64,000 nucleotides of DNA from Dyadobacter psychrotolerans (GTDB taxonomy: Bacteria; Bacteroidota; Bacteroidia; Cytophagales; Spirosomataceae), in assembly GCF_004349265.1 (NCBI RefSeq), contig NZ_SMFL01000011.1:186001-250000 (forward strand), in the 5' to 3' direction. Each line of letters opens with the position of its first letter. Within the stretch, counting starts at the first letter, position 1. Positions 1 to 9,234 of this stretch are shown piece by piece. The notes under the pieces were generated by a model, which was not told the origin of the DNA, made no database searches, and saw only the letters and a program-made list of their open reading frames with translations. A program made the translations under genes and the position numbers.

Positions 1-1542
1 CTTAAACGCGTTTTGGATTTGCTTGCGTCTTATAAGGTCAATCATTTTCTTTTTTATACTACGGAAGATGAAGGATGGCGGGTAGAAATTGATGGCTTGC
101 CCGAGCTTACGCAGGTTGGTGCACAGCGGCATCATACTTCGGGCATGAATACTTCCACTTTGCATCCGGCTTATGGTTCCGGTCCTTTTGCAAATGCTAA
201 GGATAAATATGGAAGCGGATTTTATACCAAAGCAGATTTTATCGAAATCCTGAAATATGCGGATGAAAGACATATTAAAGTAATTCCTGAACTCAACTTC
301 CCGGGTCATGCACTGGCGGCGATCAAATCCATGGAAGCGCGTTATGAGCGACTGATGAAGGAAGGAAAAGAAAAAGAAGCGAATGAATATCGGTTGATCG
401 ATCCGGAGGATAAGTCGGAATATCTGTCGGCACAGGCTTATAAAAACAACGTTGTGAGTGTTGCCAGGGAATCAACCTATCATTTTTTTGAAAAGGTCGT
501 GGATGAAATGGCGAAAATGTACAAACAGGCTGGCCTGACCATGGATACGTTTCACACCGGTGGTGATGAGGTTGCCGAAGGTGCCTGGACCAAATCGCCG
601 ATGGCAACAAAGTTATTAAAAGAAGACCCGTCAATAGGGGGTGCTAAAAACCTTCAGGCTTATTTTTTCCGGAAACTATTACCAAGACTTGAAAAGCGTA
701 ACCTGAAAGTACATGGCTGGGAAGAAGTAGCATTGACCAAAACACCGGCAGGTGCATATAATGTCAATCCTGAGTTTGTAGGACATCCGGTAGTTCCTTA
801 CATCTGGAACAATGTTTTCGATGTTGATCTTGGAAACCGCCTGGCCAATGCCGGTTATGAGGTTGTGCTCTGTAATGTGACAAACTTTTACTTTGATATG
901 TCCTACAACAATGATCCTAAAGAGCCGGGATTGTATTGGGCAGGTTTTGTAGACACACGCGACAACTGGGCTTTTGCGCCATTTAATATGTTCCGTACAA
1001 CGGAAGAAACGGCAATGGGCAAGCCAATGAAAGAAGAATTTGTCGGGAAACAGATTTTAAAACCGGAAGCACGAAAGAATATTTTGGGTATTGAAGCGCA
1101 GTTGTGGTGCGAAACCATCAAAGGACGTGACATGATGGAATATTCAATTTTGCCAAAACTGATGGGTTTTGCAGAAAGCGCCTGGTCACCGGAACGTCCC
1201 TGGGAAAACGTGGCCGATCAGGTTTCAAGAAATAAGATGATTGCAGAAGGCTGGAACATATTTGCGAATACCATTGCCCAGAGAAATTTGCCAAGGTTGA
1301 AATATATGAACGGTGGCTATAATTACAGATTACCCATGCCGGGTGCTGTTGTGGAAAATGGGTTGCTGAAAGCAAACACCGACCTCCCGGGTCTTGCCAT
1401 CCGTTACACCACTGATGGTTCGGAACCGACAACAAAATCGGCGTTATTTGAAAATCCTGTAAAAGTTTCCGGAATAGTAAAACTGAAAGCATTTGACAGC
1501 GCCGGCAGCGGAAGCCGGACAAGTATTGTAACTGCAAAATAA
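1..1542 (+). CDS. Beta-N-acetylhexosaminidase, GH20 (5' end cut off by window)
   Basis: Glycoside hydrolase family 20 enzyme that removes terminal GlcNAc/GalNAc from chitooligosaccharides or glycoconjugates. The frame is open to base 1, so the N-terminus (signal peptide and GH20b domain) lies outside. Visible: the start of the catalytic TIM barrel, the family motif H-T-G-G-D-E whose Asp-Glu catalytic pair is encoded at 565-570, and a Trp-rich end of the barrel. The last ~50 residues (RYTTDGSEPT onward) form the chitobiase C-terminal beta-sandwich domain. Only 86 bp separate it from a sugar kinase, then a sugar permease and a regulator, so the product is probably amino sugar fed to that pathway. 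Exact substrate is not readable from sequence. Confidence 0.9.
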   Translation, partial: LKRVLDLLASYKVNHFLFYTTEDEGWRVEIDGLPELTQVGAQRHHTSGMNTSTLHPAYGSGPFANAKDKYGSGFYTKADFIEILKYADERHIKVIPELNFPGHALAAIKSMEARYERLMKEGKEKEANEYRLIDPEDKSEYLSAQAYKNNVVSVARESTYHFFEKVVDEMAKMYKQAGLTMDTFHTGGDEVAEGAWTKSPMATKLLKEDPSIGGAKNLQAYFFRKLLPRLEKRNLKVHGWEEVALTKTPAGAYNVNPEFVGHPVVPYIWNNVFDVDLGNRLANAGYEVVLCNVTNFYFDMSYNNDPKEPGLYWAGFVDTRDNWAFAPFNMFRTTEETAMGKPMKEEFVGKQILKPEARKNILGIEAQLWCETIKGRDMMEYSILPKLMGFAESAWSPERPWENVADQVSRNKMIAEGWNIFANTIAQRNLPRLKYMNGGYNYRLPMPGAVVENGLLKANTDLPGLAIRYTTDGSEPTTKSALFENPVKVSGIVKLKAFDSAGSGSRTSIVTAK

Positions 1543-1567
1543 ATTAGTAAACCTTCTCTTGATCTCT

Positions 1568-1595
1568 GCCTTCCTGCAAAATTTTGTGGGAAGGC
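1568..1595 (+). terminator. Imperfect hairpin between hexosaminidase and ROK kinase
   Basis: GCCTTCC (1568-1574) pairs with GGAAGGC (1589-1595), and the interior CAAAA/TTTTG can continue the stem. No T-run follows, so this may be a 3'-end stabiliser or processing hairpin rather than a true intrinsic terminator. Confidence 0.3.
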
Positions 1596-1631
1596 GGGAG
1601 AAATAACAAATTACTCAACCATTTTTAATTG

Positions 1632-2462
1632 ATGAACATAGGTGTTGACATAGGTGGTACCAACTTACGTGCCGGGATAGAACTGGGTGGAGCGATTACA
1701 CGTCAGCATAAGGTATTGCTTGAAAACAAGGATTCGCTGTCTTCAACATTGTCCCAGCTCATGGACCTGATCCGTCCGCTGACCAAATATCCGGTTAAGG
1801 GAATTGGTATCGGCGTGCCCTCGGTAGTTAATGTGGATAAGGGAATAGTTTACAACGTGATGAATATACCTTCGTGGGAAGAAGTGGCTTTGCGCGATAT
1901 AGTGCAAAAGGAATTCAATCTGCCGGTTTCTATCAATAACGATGTAAACTGTTTCATCCTGGGTGAACACCGTTACGGGCTTGCCAAAAAATATAATTCT
2001 GTGGTAGGGATGGCTATCGGAACAGGTTTGGGATCGGGGATCATTATTGACAATAACTTATACAGCGGAAACAATTGCGGTGCAGGTGAAATTGGGATGC
2101 TGCCATATCGGGATTCGATTCTTGAAAATTATGTGTGCAACAGGTTTTTTGAAGAATCTCTCGGAACGGATGCTTTTGAAGCACATGAAGCAGCTCTCAG
2201 AGGAGACCCACATGCAATTGAAGTCTGGAAGGAATTTGGGAAACATCTGGGCGCTGTTGTTAAAACGGTTATGTACACTTATGATCCCGAAGCGATCGTA
2301 TTCGGAGGGTCTATTACAAAAGCCAGCCGTTTTTTTAAAGCCAGCATGCTGGACAGTCTGAAAGACTTTGCCTATCCTAATTCTATAAAACACCTGACAC
2401 TGCTTCTCTCGGAGAATGAAAATATTGCATTATTAGGTGCCGCTGCATTACTTGGGAAGTAA
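1632..2462 (+). CDS. ROK family sugar kinase (glucokinase / GlcNAc kinase-like)
   Basis: Cytoplasmic ATP-dependent hexose kinase of the ROK family, 276 aa. The phosphate-binding loop DIGGTN is at residues 6-11, the catalytic Asp is in N-N-D (about residue 104), and the GTGLGSG nucleotide-binding segment follows. The usual ROK zinc site (His plus a CxCGxxGC cluster) is missing: after G-A-G-E-I-G the chain runs M-L-P-Y-R and only one Cys follows. Start: ATG at 1632 is preferred over the in-frame TTG just before it. Next to a hexosaminidase and an FHS permease, the likely substrate is GlcNAc or glucose; this is inference from context. Confidence 0.85.
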   Translation: MNIGVDIGGTNLRAGIELGGAITRQHKVLLENKDSLSSTLSQLMDLIRPLTKYPVKGIGIGVPSVVNVDKGIVYNVMNIPSWEEVALRDIVQKEFNLPVSINNDVNCFILGEHRYGLAKKYNSVVGMAIGTGLGSGIIIDNNLYSGNNCGAGEIGMLPYRDSILENYVCNRFFEESLGTDAFEAHEAALRGDPHAIEVWKEFGKHLGAVVKTVMYTYDPEAIVFGGSITKASRFFKASMLDSLKDFAYPNSIKHLTLLLSENENIALLGAAALLGK

Positions 2463-2563
2463 GTAAAGATAAAAGCCACATTCAGTCTTGCCTTGCTTAA
2501 TAATCCAAAGTATATTGATCATCCTCCCGGCTTTCAAAAATAACCCTTACATCCCGGCCCTTT

Positions 2564-3796
2564 ATGCAGCGCAATACTTTTATCGTAATTCTGATCTTTC
2601 TCATTTTTTTTGTTATCTCATTTTTGACCAATATCCTTGGGCCGATTATTCCCGATATTGTTAAAAGTTTTGATCTGAGTATCGGGCTGGCCGGATTTAT
2701 GCCCTTTGCTTTTTTTGTAGCTTATGGAGTTATGTCCATTCCTTCTGGACTGATGGTTGAAAAATATGGCGAGAAAAAAGTATTGCTATGGGCTTTTTTA
2801 GTTGCTTTTGTCGGTGCATTTGTGTTTGCCATTATTCCGGGTTTTTCCATTGCGTTGTTTTCACTGTTTCTGATCGGGGTTGGGATGGCCATGTTACAGG
2901 TGGTGATCAATCCATTGTTAAGAGTAGCAGGCGGGGAAGAGAAATTTGCATTTAATTCGGTAATGGCGCAGCTGTTTTTTGGCGCTGCTTCTTTTTTAAG
3001 TCCGCTGCTTTATAGCTATCTGGTTTTAAACGTACACTCAGATAAGTCAGGATTTTTATTAGATATTTTAAATAAACTGGTACCACAAAACCTGAAATGG
3101 GTTTCGCTTTACTGGGTGTTTGCGGTGATCGCCCTGGTCATGGTAATTGTTATTGCCCTCGTTAAATTTCCAAAAGTAGAATTAAAAGAAGATGAACGTA
3201 TTGATGTCGGCAGTTCATTTACAGAACTGTCAGGCAACAAATTTGTTTGGCTGTTCTTTTTGGGAATCTTCGCTTATGTGGGAACGGAACAAGGAATTGC
3301 TAACTGGATTTCACAATTTTTACAGACCTATCATGGAGTAGATCCGGGTACAACCGGCGCCTCTGTTATTTCCTATTTCTGGGGGTTGCTGACAGTGGGA
3401 TGTCTACTTGGTTTATTACTTTTGAAGATATTCGATAGCCGTTATGTACTCATGTTTTTTACCGCTGGAGCGGTCGTCGCCTTACTTGCAGCGCTTTTTG
3501 GTTCCAAAGAAATAGCTCTGTATGCTTTTCCGGCAACCGGTTTTTTTGCTTCGGTGATGTATTCCGTTATCTTTTCCCTCGCCCTTAACTCTGTGCCCAA
3601 CCACCACGGTACATTTTCAGGAATACTTTGCGCCGGCATTTGCGGAGGAGCGGTGGTTCCACTTATTATCGGAGGTATTGGAGAATTAATAGGGTTAAAA
3701 TTGGCAATGTTATTTTTACTCGTTACGCTGGGTTATATATTCAGTATCGGTATCTGGGCACGGCCTTTGGTTAACAATGACAGAATTTGGAAGTAG
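2564..3796 (+). CDS. MFS sugar permease, FHS (fucose/glucose/GlcNAc:H+ symporter) type
   Basis: Inner-membrane sugar:proton symporter of the major facilitator superfamily, 410 aa with about 12 hydrophobic helices. The first helix is preceded by only a few residues, and a basic loop after helix 2 (V-E-K-Y-G-E-K-K) matches the MFS loop 2-3 signature. The length and the N-terminal N-I-L-G-P-I-I-P motif resemble FucP/NagP-type permeases of Bacteroidota. It sits 101 bp after the sugar kinase and before a XylR-like regulator, supporting uptake of the sugar released by the GH20 enzyme. A glucose or fucose substrate cannot be excluded. Confidence 0.82.
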   Translation: MQRNTFIVILIFLIFFVISFLTNILGPIIPDIVKSFDLSIGLAGFMPFAFFVAYGVMSIPSGLMVEKYGEKKVLLWAFLVAFVGAFVFAIIPGFSIALFSLFLIGVGMAMLQVVINPLLRVAGGEEKFAFNSVMAQLFFGAASFLSPLLYSYLVLNVHSDKSGFLLDILNKLVPQNLKWVSLYWVFAVIALVMVIVIALVKFPKVELKEDERIDVGSSFTELSGNKFVWLFFLGIFAYVGTEQGIANWISQFLQTYHGVDPGTTGASVISYFWGLLTVGCLLGLLLLKIFDSRYVLMFFTAGAVVALLAALFGSKEIALYAFPATGFFASVMYSVIFSLALNSVPNHHGTFSGILCAGICGGAVVPLIIGGIGELIGLKLAMLFLLVTLGYIFSIGIWARPLVNNDRIWK

Positions 3797-3918
3797 AATT
3801 GAAGCTGGATTTTTGCCACGAATGCACCGCGCGCCGGACCGCAATTTTCACGAATTGTTATAATTTTATGCGGTTTAATCGCTCCTTTTAATCCCGATTC
3901 TAAATATTTTAATAATTC
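3797..3918. repeat. Possible degenerate intergenic repeat
   Basis: The gap before the XylR-like gene holds GCCACGAATGCACC (3815-3828) and, 20 bases on, CACGAATT (3849-3856), a reiterated CACGAAT word separated by a GC-rich spacer (GCGCGCCGG). It looks like the remains of a short dispersed intergenic repeat, but there is no second copy in this window to prove it. Confidence 0.25.
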
Positions 3919-5082
3919 ATGTACAAGATTATCCTTCTTCTCGATTTTGCCGAAGAGTATAGCAAAAGCCTTATGAAGGGCATCAATACGTACTCAAAAG
4001 AGAAGGGACCCTGGATATTTTGCAGGATGCCAATCTTTCACCGGGAAACGGTAGGGATAGACGGAATTTTAAAATGGGCGCTTGAATGGGGAGCGGATGG
4101 CATTATTGGCCAGCTTTACAATGATAAGGAAATTGAAAAATTTGTGCAGGCAGGTATTCCGGTCATCGCACAGGATTTTAAAGAGCGATTTGCCGAAATT
4201 CCCAATATTACCGGTGCTTACCACGAAACAGGCCAGCTCGGCGCTGATTACTTCCTGAAAAAAGGTTTTACAAATTTTGCTTTTTACGGGTTTAGTGACA
4301 TTGTCTGGTCCAGGGAAAGATCAGAAGGTTTTGAGAAAAGGATAAATAGTACCGGACACAAGGTCCATTATTTTGAACACAAAAAAGCAAGATCAACCGA
4401 GTTGTGGTATTACAAACCAAGCTCGCTTAGCCGCTGGCTGAAATCGCTGCCAAAACCAATCGGACTGATGGCTTGTGATGACAACCAAGGACAGCACATC
4501 ACAGAAGCCTGCCGGTATCTGGGGATCAGAATTCCTGAGGAAGTGGCTGTTTTAGGTGTGGATAATGATGAAATGATATGCGATTTATCCGATCCGCCGC
4601 TTTCCAGCATTGCACTGGATGTCGAAAAAGGAGGTTATGATACGGCAAAATTGCTGGATCATCTCATTAAACATGGCATTACAGATTACCATGACATTGT
4701 GGTGAAACCGGTTCAGGTTATTACGCGTCATTCAACGGACATTTATGCGACCAACGACGACCACATTGCATCATCTTTGAAGTTTATCCACCAGAATATT
4801 GATAAAAACCTGCATGTGGATGAGGTGGTGAAACAGGTTCCCCTGTCTAGAAGGGCACTGGAAAAGCGGTTCCTGGAAATTACCGGATATCCGGTTTATA
4901 AATACATCTTCAATCTACGTATCGAAAAATTCACCCAGAAGTTACTTGATACCGACATGTCTGTTTTTGAAATAGCCCTGGACATGGGGCTGATCGACAG
5001 TAAAAATATCGCCCGGCAATTCCGGCAGGTGAAGGGATGCAGCCCAAGTGTGTACCGAAGCAGAAGCAGGGCGGGGAAGTAG
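3919..5082 (+). CDS. XylR-like transcriptional regulator (sugar-binding domain + AraC HTH)
   Basis: DNA-binding regulator of 387 aa. Residues ~1-265 form a LacI/periplasmic-binding-protein-like effector domain (M-A-C-D-D-N and G-V-D-N-D-E segments typical of the XylR branch). Residues ~275-385 form an AraC-type double helix-turn-helix, with the second-helix signature S-V-F-E-I-A-L-D-M-G-L and the closing G-C-S-P-S-V-Y-R. This architecture is that of E. coli XylR, where a sugar switches on catabolic genes. It is co-oriented with the hexosaminidase, kinase and permease and probably regulates them; the effector is unknown. Confidence 0.85.
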   Translation: MYKIILLLDFAEEYSKSLMKGINTYSKEKGPWIFCRMPIFHRETVGIDGILKWALEWGADGIIGQLYNDKEIEKFVQAGIPVIAQDFKERFAEIPNITGAYHETGQLGADYFLKKGFTNFAFYGFSDIVWSRERSEGFEKRINSTGHKVHYFEHKKARSTELWYYKPSSLSRWLKSLPKPIGLMACDDNQGQHITEACRYLGIRIPEEVAVLGVDNDEMICDLSDPPLSSIALDVEKGGYDTAKLLDHLIKHGITDYHDIVVKPVQVITRHSTDIYATNDDHIASSLKFIHQNIDKNLHVDEVVKQVPLSRRALEKRFLEITGYPVYKYIFNLRIEKFTQKLLDTDMSVFEIALDMGLIDSKNIARQFRQVKGCSPSVYRSRSRAGK

Positions 5083-5280
5083 TTAAGAGCCAGAGAAGTT
5101 AAAGGAATTAAGAAGTTAAAGTAGTTATGGGGTCAGGTATCGCTAACTTCTTTAACTACAATAATTACTAAAAATAGAGAAGCTCATTGTTAAGGAGAAG
5201 TTAGAGAAGTTAAAGTAGTTAAGAAGCCGGACAATGCTAACTTCTTAACTACTCTAACTACATAACTCCTAAACTTCTCA
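5083..5280. repeat. Cluster of short direct and inverted repeats (GAAGTTAAAGTAGTTA family)
   Basis: The intergenic space between the regulator and the convergent M13 peptidase gene consists almost wholly of one short word. AGAAGTTAAAGTAGTTA occurs exactly at 5111-5127 and 5205-5221. Inverted relatives lie at 5143-5159 and 5239-5260. A perfect 13-bp inverted repeat, 5214-5226 against 5241-5253 with a 14-nt loop, could fold as a hairpin and act as a terminator for both flanking genes. No open frame is present. Confidence 0.8.
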
Positions 5281-5284
5281 ATTC

Positions 5285-7327
5285 CTACCAAATAACCACT
5301 CTCGCAACTTCCGGCAATGCCATTTTACTTCCGGCGCCACAGTTCCATGCATTTTGGAATTCTTTCAAATGCGGAAGCGGGCCGTTGATACGGTCCTTTG
5401 CAGGTGCATGAGGATCTGTTTGAATTTGGTTTTGCAAAGCAGCATCCGTTGTGTTCATGTGCCAAACCTGTGCCCAGCCAAGAAAAAAGCGTTGTTTCCA
5501 GTTAAATCCGTCGATTAAAGCTGGTTCTGGTTTGCCTTTTAATGATTTTTCCAAAGCATAATAGGCCAGGGTAAGTCCGCCCAAATCGGCTACATTTTCC
5601 CCAATTGTCAATGCACCGTTTATTTTAAAACCAGGCAAAGCTTCAATTCCGCTGAAATAGTCAATGTACTTCTTCGTCAGTTTATCAAAATTAGAACGGT
5701 CAGAAGCGGTCCACCAGTTTTTCAGATTTCCTTCTTCATCAAACTGCGAGCCCTGATCATCAAATCCATGCGTGAATTCATGACCTATTACGGCAATAAT
5801 TCCTCCATAGTTGATGGCATCATCTGCATCACGGTTATAAAAAGGAGGCTGTAAAATGCCTGCCGGAAAAGCCACCTCGTTATTCAATGGGTTGTAATAA
5901 GCATTTACCGTTTGCGGCGTCATGCCCCATTCATCTTTGTCAACCGGCTTGCCTATTTTTTCTACACTTTCTTTGTGTTGGTATAAAGATGCCGCCACCA
6001 CATTTTCAAAAAGCTTATCGCTTTTTATATCAATGGACGAATAATCTTTCCATTTATCAGGATAGCCGATTTTGTAAGTAAATGCTTTTAGCTTTTTGTG
6101 AGCACGAGCTTTGGTTGAATCACTCATCCAGGTCAGTTTGTCGATTCTTTCGCCGTATACCGTACGCACGTTTTCGATCATTTCAGATACTTTCTTTTTA
6201 TCTTCCTCAGGAAAATATTTGGCAGAAAATAACTTTCCCAATGGCATTCCAAGTAAACCATCCGTCGACCGGATTGCTCTCTCGGTACGTGCTCTTTGCT
6301 GTTTGGTTCCTCTGATTACTTTGCTGAAAAAATTGAAATTTTCCTGATCAAAGTTTTTTGGCAGAAACCCGGCAAACTGAGAAAGCAACTGCCAGCGGGT
6401 ATATAGTTTCAGGGTAGCCAGCGGTGTCGCTTTAAGCAGCGTGTTCAGGTTTTTCAGGTAGGGGATATTCTGTACAATGAGTGTATCCGTCTTAATATCC
6501 TGCTTATCTGCAAAAGTTTTTAGATCGAAATCGGGAATCAGGTTCTGAAATTCCTTTGTGGACATTTTGTTGTAAGTCTTCACCGGATCGCGAAGTTCTA
6601 CATTGGTTAATTGAATTTTAGCCAGTTTTGTTTCAAAATCCAGAATCGTTTTTCCCGGATTCGGATCTTTAAAGCTGGCAAAGCCGAACATTTTATCAAC
6701 ATGTTTTACAAATTCTTTCCGAACGTTTAACGTGCTTGAATCTGTTCTTTCATAGTAGCTTTTCTCTCCCAGACTAAGGCCATCCTGTCCCTGATAAAGC
6801 ACATTCATTTTGCTGTTACGCAAATCACCCTCAACTCCAAATCCAAGGACGGCGGAAACACCCAGCTTTTGCAGTTCACCTGTTACAGACGCAAGATCTT
6901 TTAATGACTGAACCGATTCAATTTTGTCCAGATATGGCTTCAAAGGTTCCAAACCTCGTTTTTCGATCGTAGCCGAATCCAGGTATGACTGATAATAATC
7001 TGCAATCTGCTGTTCCTCGCTTCCTTTTTTACGGTCTTTCTTATTGGTAATTTCTTCGATAATTCCTTTCAGACGGACCTCCTTATTTTCTTTATCCAAA
7101 ATTCCGAATGCGCCCCAGCGACTTTCCGTTCCTGGAATGGGGTTCTTCTTTTTCCAGCCTCCATTTGCATAACTGTCAAAATCGTCACATGCTTTAAAAG
7201 TAGAATCGAGCGAACTGATATCGTAACCAGGTACTTTTTCCGCTACTGATTCTTCCTTTTCCTTTTTACAGCCCGCCGTCACCAATGACAGGGCCAGAAG
7301 GGAATAACTTAAACTGGCTAATTTCAT
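5285..7327 (-). CDS. M13 family zinc metallopeptidase, lipoprotein (PepO/neprilysin type)
   Basis: Cell-envelope endopeptidase cleaving short peptides, 680 aa, the usual length for the family. A lipoprotein signal peptide ends in V-T-A-G-C (Cys20). The N-terminal M13 domain is followed by the catalytic domain with the zinc motif H-E-F-T-H (residues 516-520), the third ligand and Asp in E-N-V-A-D (577-581), the substrate-binding N-A-Y-Y-N motif and the terminal Trp. All catalytic residues are present. It is divergent from an M28 peptidase 166 bp away and close to a POT peptide transporter. It is probably exported and lipid-anchored; which membrane leaflet is not known. Confidence 0.95.
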   Translation of the reverse strand: MKLASLSYSLLALSLVTAGCKKEKEESVAEKVPGYDISSLDSTFKACDDFDSYANGGWKKKNPIPGTESRWGAFGILDKENKEVRLKGIIEEITNKKDRKKGSEEQQIADYYQSYLDSATIEKRGLEPLKPYLDKIESVQSLKDLASVTGELQKLGVSAVLGFGVEGDLRNSKMNVLYQGQDGLSLGEKSYYERTDSSTLNVRKEFVKHVDKMFGFASFKDPNPGKTILDFETKLAKIQLTNVELRDPVKTYNKMSTKEFQNLIPDFDLKTFADKQDIKTDTLIVQNIPYLKNLNTLLKATPLATLKLYTRWQLLSQFAGFLPKNFDQENFNFFSKVIRGTKQQRARTERAIRSTDGLLGMPLGKLFSAKYFPEEDKKKVSEMIENVRTVYGERIDKLTWMSDSTKARAHKKLKAFTYKIGYPDKWKDYSSIDIKSDKLFENVVAASLYQHKESVEKIGKPVDKDEWGMTPQTVNAYYNPLNNEVAFPAGILQPPFYNRDADDAINYGGIIAVIGHEFTHGFDDQGSQFDEEGNLKNWWTASDRSNFDKLTKKYIDYFSGIEALPGFKINGALTIGENVADLGGLTLAYYALEKSLKGKPEPALIDGFNWKQRFFLGWAQVWHMNTTDAALQNQIQTDPHAPAKDRINGPLPHLKEFQNAWNCGAGSKMALPEVARVVIW

Positions 7328-7398
7328 AGATTATTTGTTTTTTGAAGTTTGGTAAGAGCCCGTTAAATATGCAATCGAAATTTTAAAGAGGCTTTTGG

Positions 7399-7406
7399 CA
7401 AAAGTA
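7399..7406 (-). promoter_or_regulatory. Candidate -7 element for the M13 peptidase gene
   Basis: On the minus strand this reads TACTTTTG, a perfect TAnnTTTG Bacteroidota -7 element, which would give a ~65-nt leader to the ATG at 7327. No clear TTTG lies 19 bp upstream, so support rests on the -7 box alone. Confidence 0.4.
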
Positions 7407-7493
7407 CTTACTTACATGCAAAGTAATAGGATGTAAATTGCTAATTTCACCAGATACCGTGATAACGATTTTAGTACAAAACACCATTTAATT

Positions 7494-9134
7494 ATGAAAT
7501 TCAAATTTCCATTGATGCTGGTTCTTTGCGGCACGCTGTTGTTTGCCGGATGTTCGGATCAGTCCAAAAAGCAGGATGACAGCCTCATTACAGGTGAGGA
7601 GTTTACCAAACATATTGCAGTCCTCGCTTCCGATTCGCTGGAAGGGCGAAAGCCTTTTTCAACGGGAGAAGAAAAAACAATCAATTATCTGAAAACAGAA
7701 TTTGAGAAAATGGGTCTTTTGCCAGGTAATGGCGACAGCTATTTTCAAAAAGTACCGATGGTCGACATTATGTCTAAGCCGGCGGGGCAGCTTATATTTA
7801 AAAATGCAAAGGGCAGTATTTCATTAAATTATCTGGATGATTTTGTTGCGGCAACCCGTCGGGTACGTGAGCAGGTATCAGTTCAAAATTCTGAGATGAT
7901 CTTTGCAGGTTACGGTATTGTCGCTCCTGAATATGGCTGGAATGACTATGACGGACTTGATGTAAAAGGCAAAACGGTGGTTGTGCTGGTAAACGATCCC
8001 GGCTTTTCGGATAGCACGTTATTTAAAGGAAAAACAATGACCTACTATGGCCGCTGGACTTACAAGTTCGAAGAGGCCGCCAGACAGGGAGCGACCGGTG
8101 TAATTATTATCCATGATACCAAACCGGCCAGTTATGGCTGGGCGGTTGTAAGAAGTGGCTGGTCTAAATCGAAATTATACCTGCAAGCGGAAGATGATAA
8201 CATGTCCCGCGCAGTGATGGAGGGATGGATCACAATGGAGTCGGCTAAAAAGCTCTTTACGCTGGCTGGTGTGTCTGATACGTTGTTAGCTGCAGCAGGT
8301 AAAAAAGGGTTCAGGCCTGTTCCGCTTCACGTAAACTCTTCTATCACGCTTAACAACACGATCAAAAAATCGGAATCAAACAATGTGCTGGCGTTGCTTC
8401 CCGGAACCGGAAAAAAAGACGAGTATATCATATATTCAGCGCATTGGGATCATTTTGGAAAAGGAGAGCCGATTGACGGAGATTCTATTTACAATGGTGC
8501 AGCGGATAATGCTTCAGGAACTGCCGCTTTACTTGAACTCGCACATGCTTTTACACAAACCAAAACAAAACCATCGCGTTCAGTTGTTTTCCTGTCCGTT
8601 ACTGCGGAAGAGCAGGGATTGCTGGGTTCAGATTATTATGCATCACATCCTGTATATCCTGTGAACAAAACAGTTGCTGATATTAATATGGACGTTCTTC
8701 AGCCGTTTGGCCGGATGAAAGATATTATTATTGTTGGTAAAGGACAATCGGAACTCGATGAATATGCAGAACAGGCGGCGGCTGAGCAGGGACGTACAAC
8801 CCGTGGCGAGCCGGATCCGTCCGGTGGTTGGTACTTCCGCTCCGACCATTTTAATTTTGCGAAAGTGGGTATTCCTTCCATGTATATTGAAAATGGCTCC
8901 GTGTCGGTTGAACATGGAGAGGAGTGGGGAGAAGCGCAAAAGAAGGAGTATAACGACAAAAGGTATCATGCACCAACTGACGAATATTCATCCGACTGGG
9001 ATCTTTCGGGTATTGTGGAAGATATACGGCTGCTGTTTGATGTTGGCTATCGTCTAAGTAATGAAACCACTTTCCCAGGATGGAAAGCAGGATCGGAATT
9101 TAAAGCAATCCGGGATAAATCGATGGGGAAGTAA
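7494..9134 (+). CDS. M28 family aminopeptidase with PA domain, lipoprotein
   Basis: Exported zinc aminopeptidase, 546 aa. The lipoprotein signal ends at L-F-A-G-C (Cys20). A protease-associated (PA) insert spans ~130-290. The M28 catalytic core follows with its zinc ligands in A-H-W-D-H (~316-320) and A-A-D-N (Asp338), the catalytic Glu pair in T-A-E-E (372-373), N-M-D (Asp400) and the late H-A-P-T-D-E motif. It would trim N-terminal residues from peptides such as those made by the neighbouring M13 enzyme. The divergent arrangement with M13 suggests shared control, but no common operator is evident. Confidence 0.93.
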   Translation: MKFKFPLMLVLCGTLLFAGCSDQSKKQDDSLITGEEFTKHIAVLASDSLEGRKPFSTGEEKTINYLKTEFEKMGLLPGNGDSYFQKVPMVDIMSKPAGQLIFKNAKGSISLNYLDDFVAATRRVREQVSVQNSEMIFAGYGIVAPEYGWNDYDGLDVKGKTVVVLVNDPGFSDSTLFKGKTMTYYGRWTYKFEEAARQGATGVIIIHDTKPASYGWAVVRSGWSKSKLYLQAEDDNMSRAVMEGWITMESAKKLFTLAGVSDTLLAAAGKKGFRPVPLHVNSSITLNNTIKKSESNNVLALLPGTGKKDEYIIYSAHWDHFGKGEPIDGDSIYNGAADNASGTAALLELAHAFTQTKTKPSRSVVFLSVTAEEQGLLGSDYYASHPVYPVNKTVADINMDVLQPFGRMKDIIIVGKGQSELDEYAEQAAAEQGRTTRGEPDPSGGWYFRSDHFNFAKVGIPSMYIENGSVSVEHGEEWGEAQKKEYNDKRYHAPTDEYSSDWDLSGIVEDIRLLFDVGYRLSNETTFPGWKAGSEFKAIRDKSMGK

Positions 9135-9157
9135 GCATTCACTAAATATCATAAAAT

Positions 9158-9197
9158 AAACAGAAAGAGCTCCCGGTTAAAGGAGCTCTTTCTGTTT
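9158..9197. terminator. Bidirectional terminator between M28 peptidase and POT transporter
   Basis: A perfect 16-bp stem: AAACAGAAAGAGCTCC (9158-9173) against GGAGCTCTTTCTGTTT (9182-9197) with an 8-nt loop. It lies between convergent genes, with A-rich and T-rich flanks usable in both directions. Confidence 0.85.
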
Positions 9198-9234
9198 ATA
9201 TAGGTTGTCAGATTTAAGCAGAAATGCCATTTGA

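Noticed and set aside
5083..5284. Possible CRISPR array
   Set aside because: Repeats are short, imperfect, in both orientations and unevenly spaced, with no unique spacers and no cas genes nearby.
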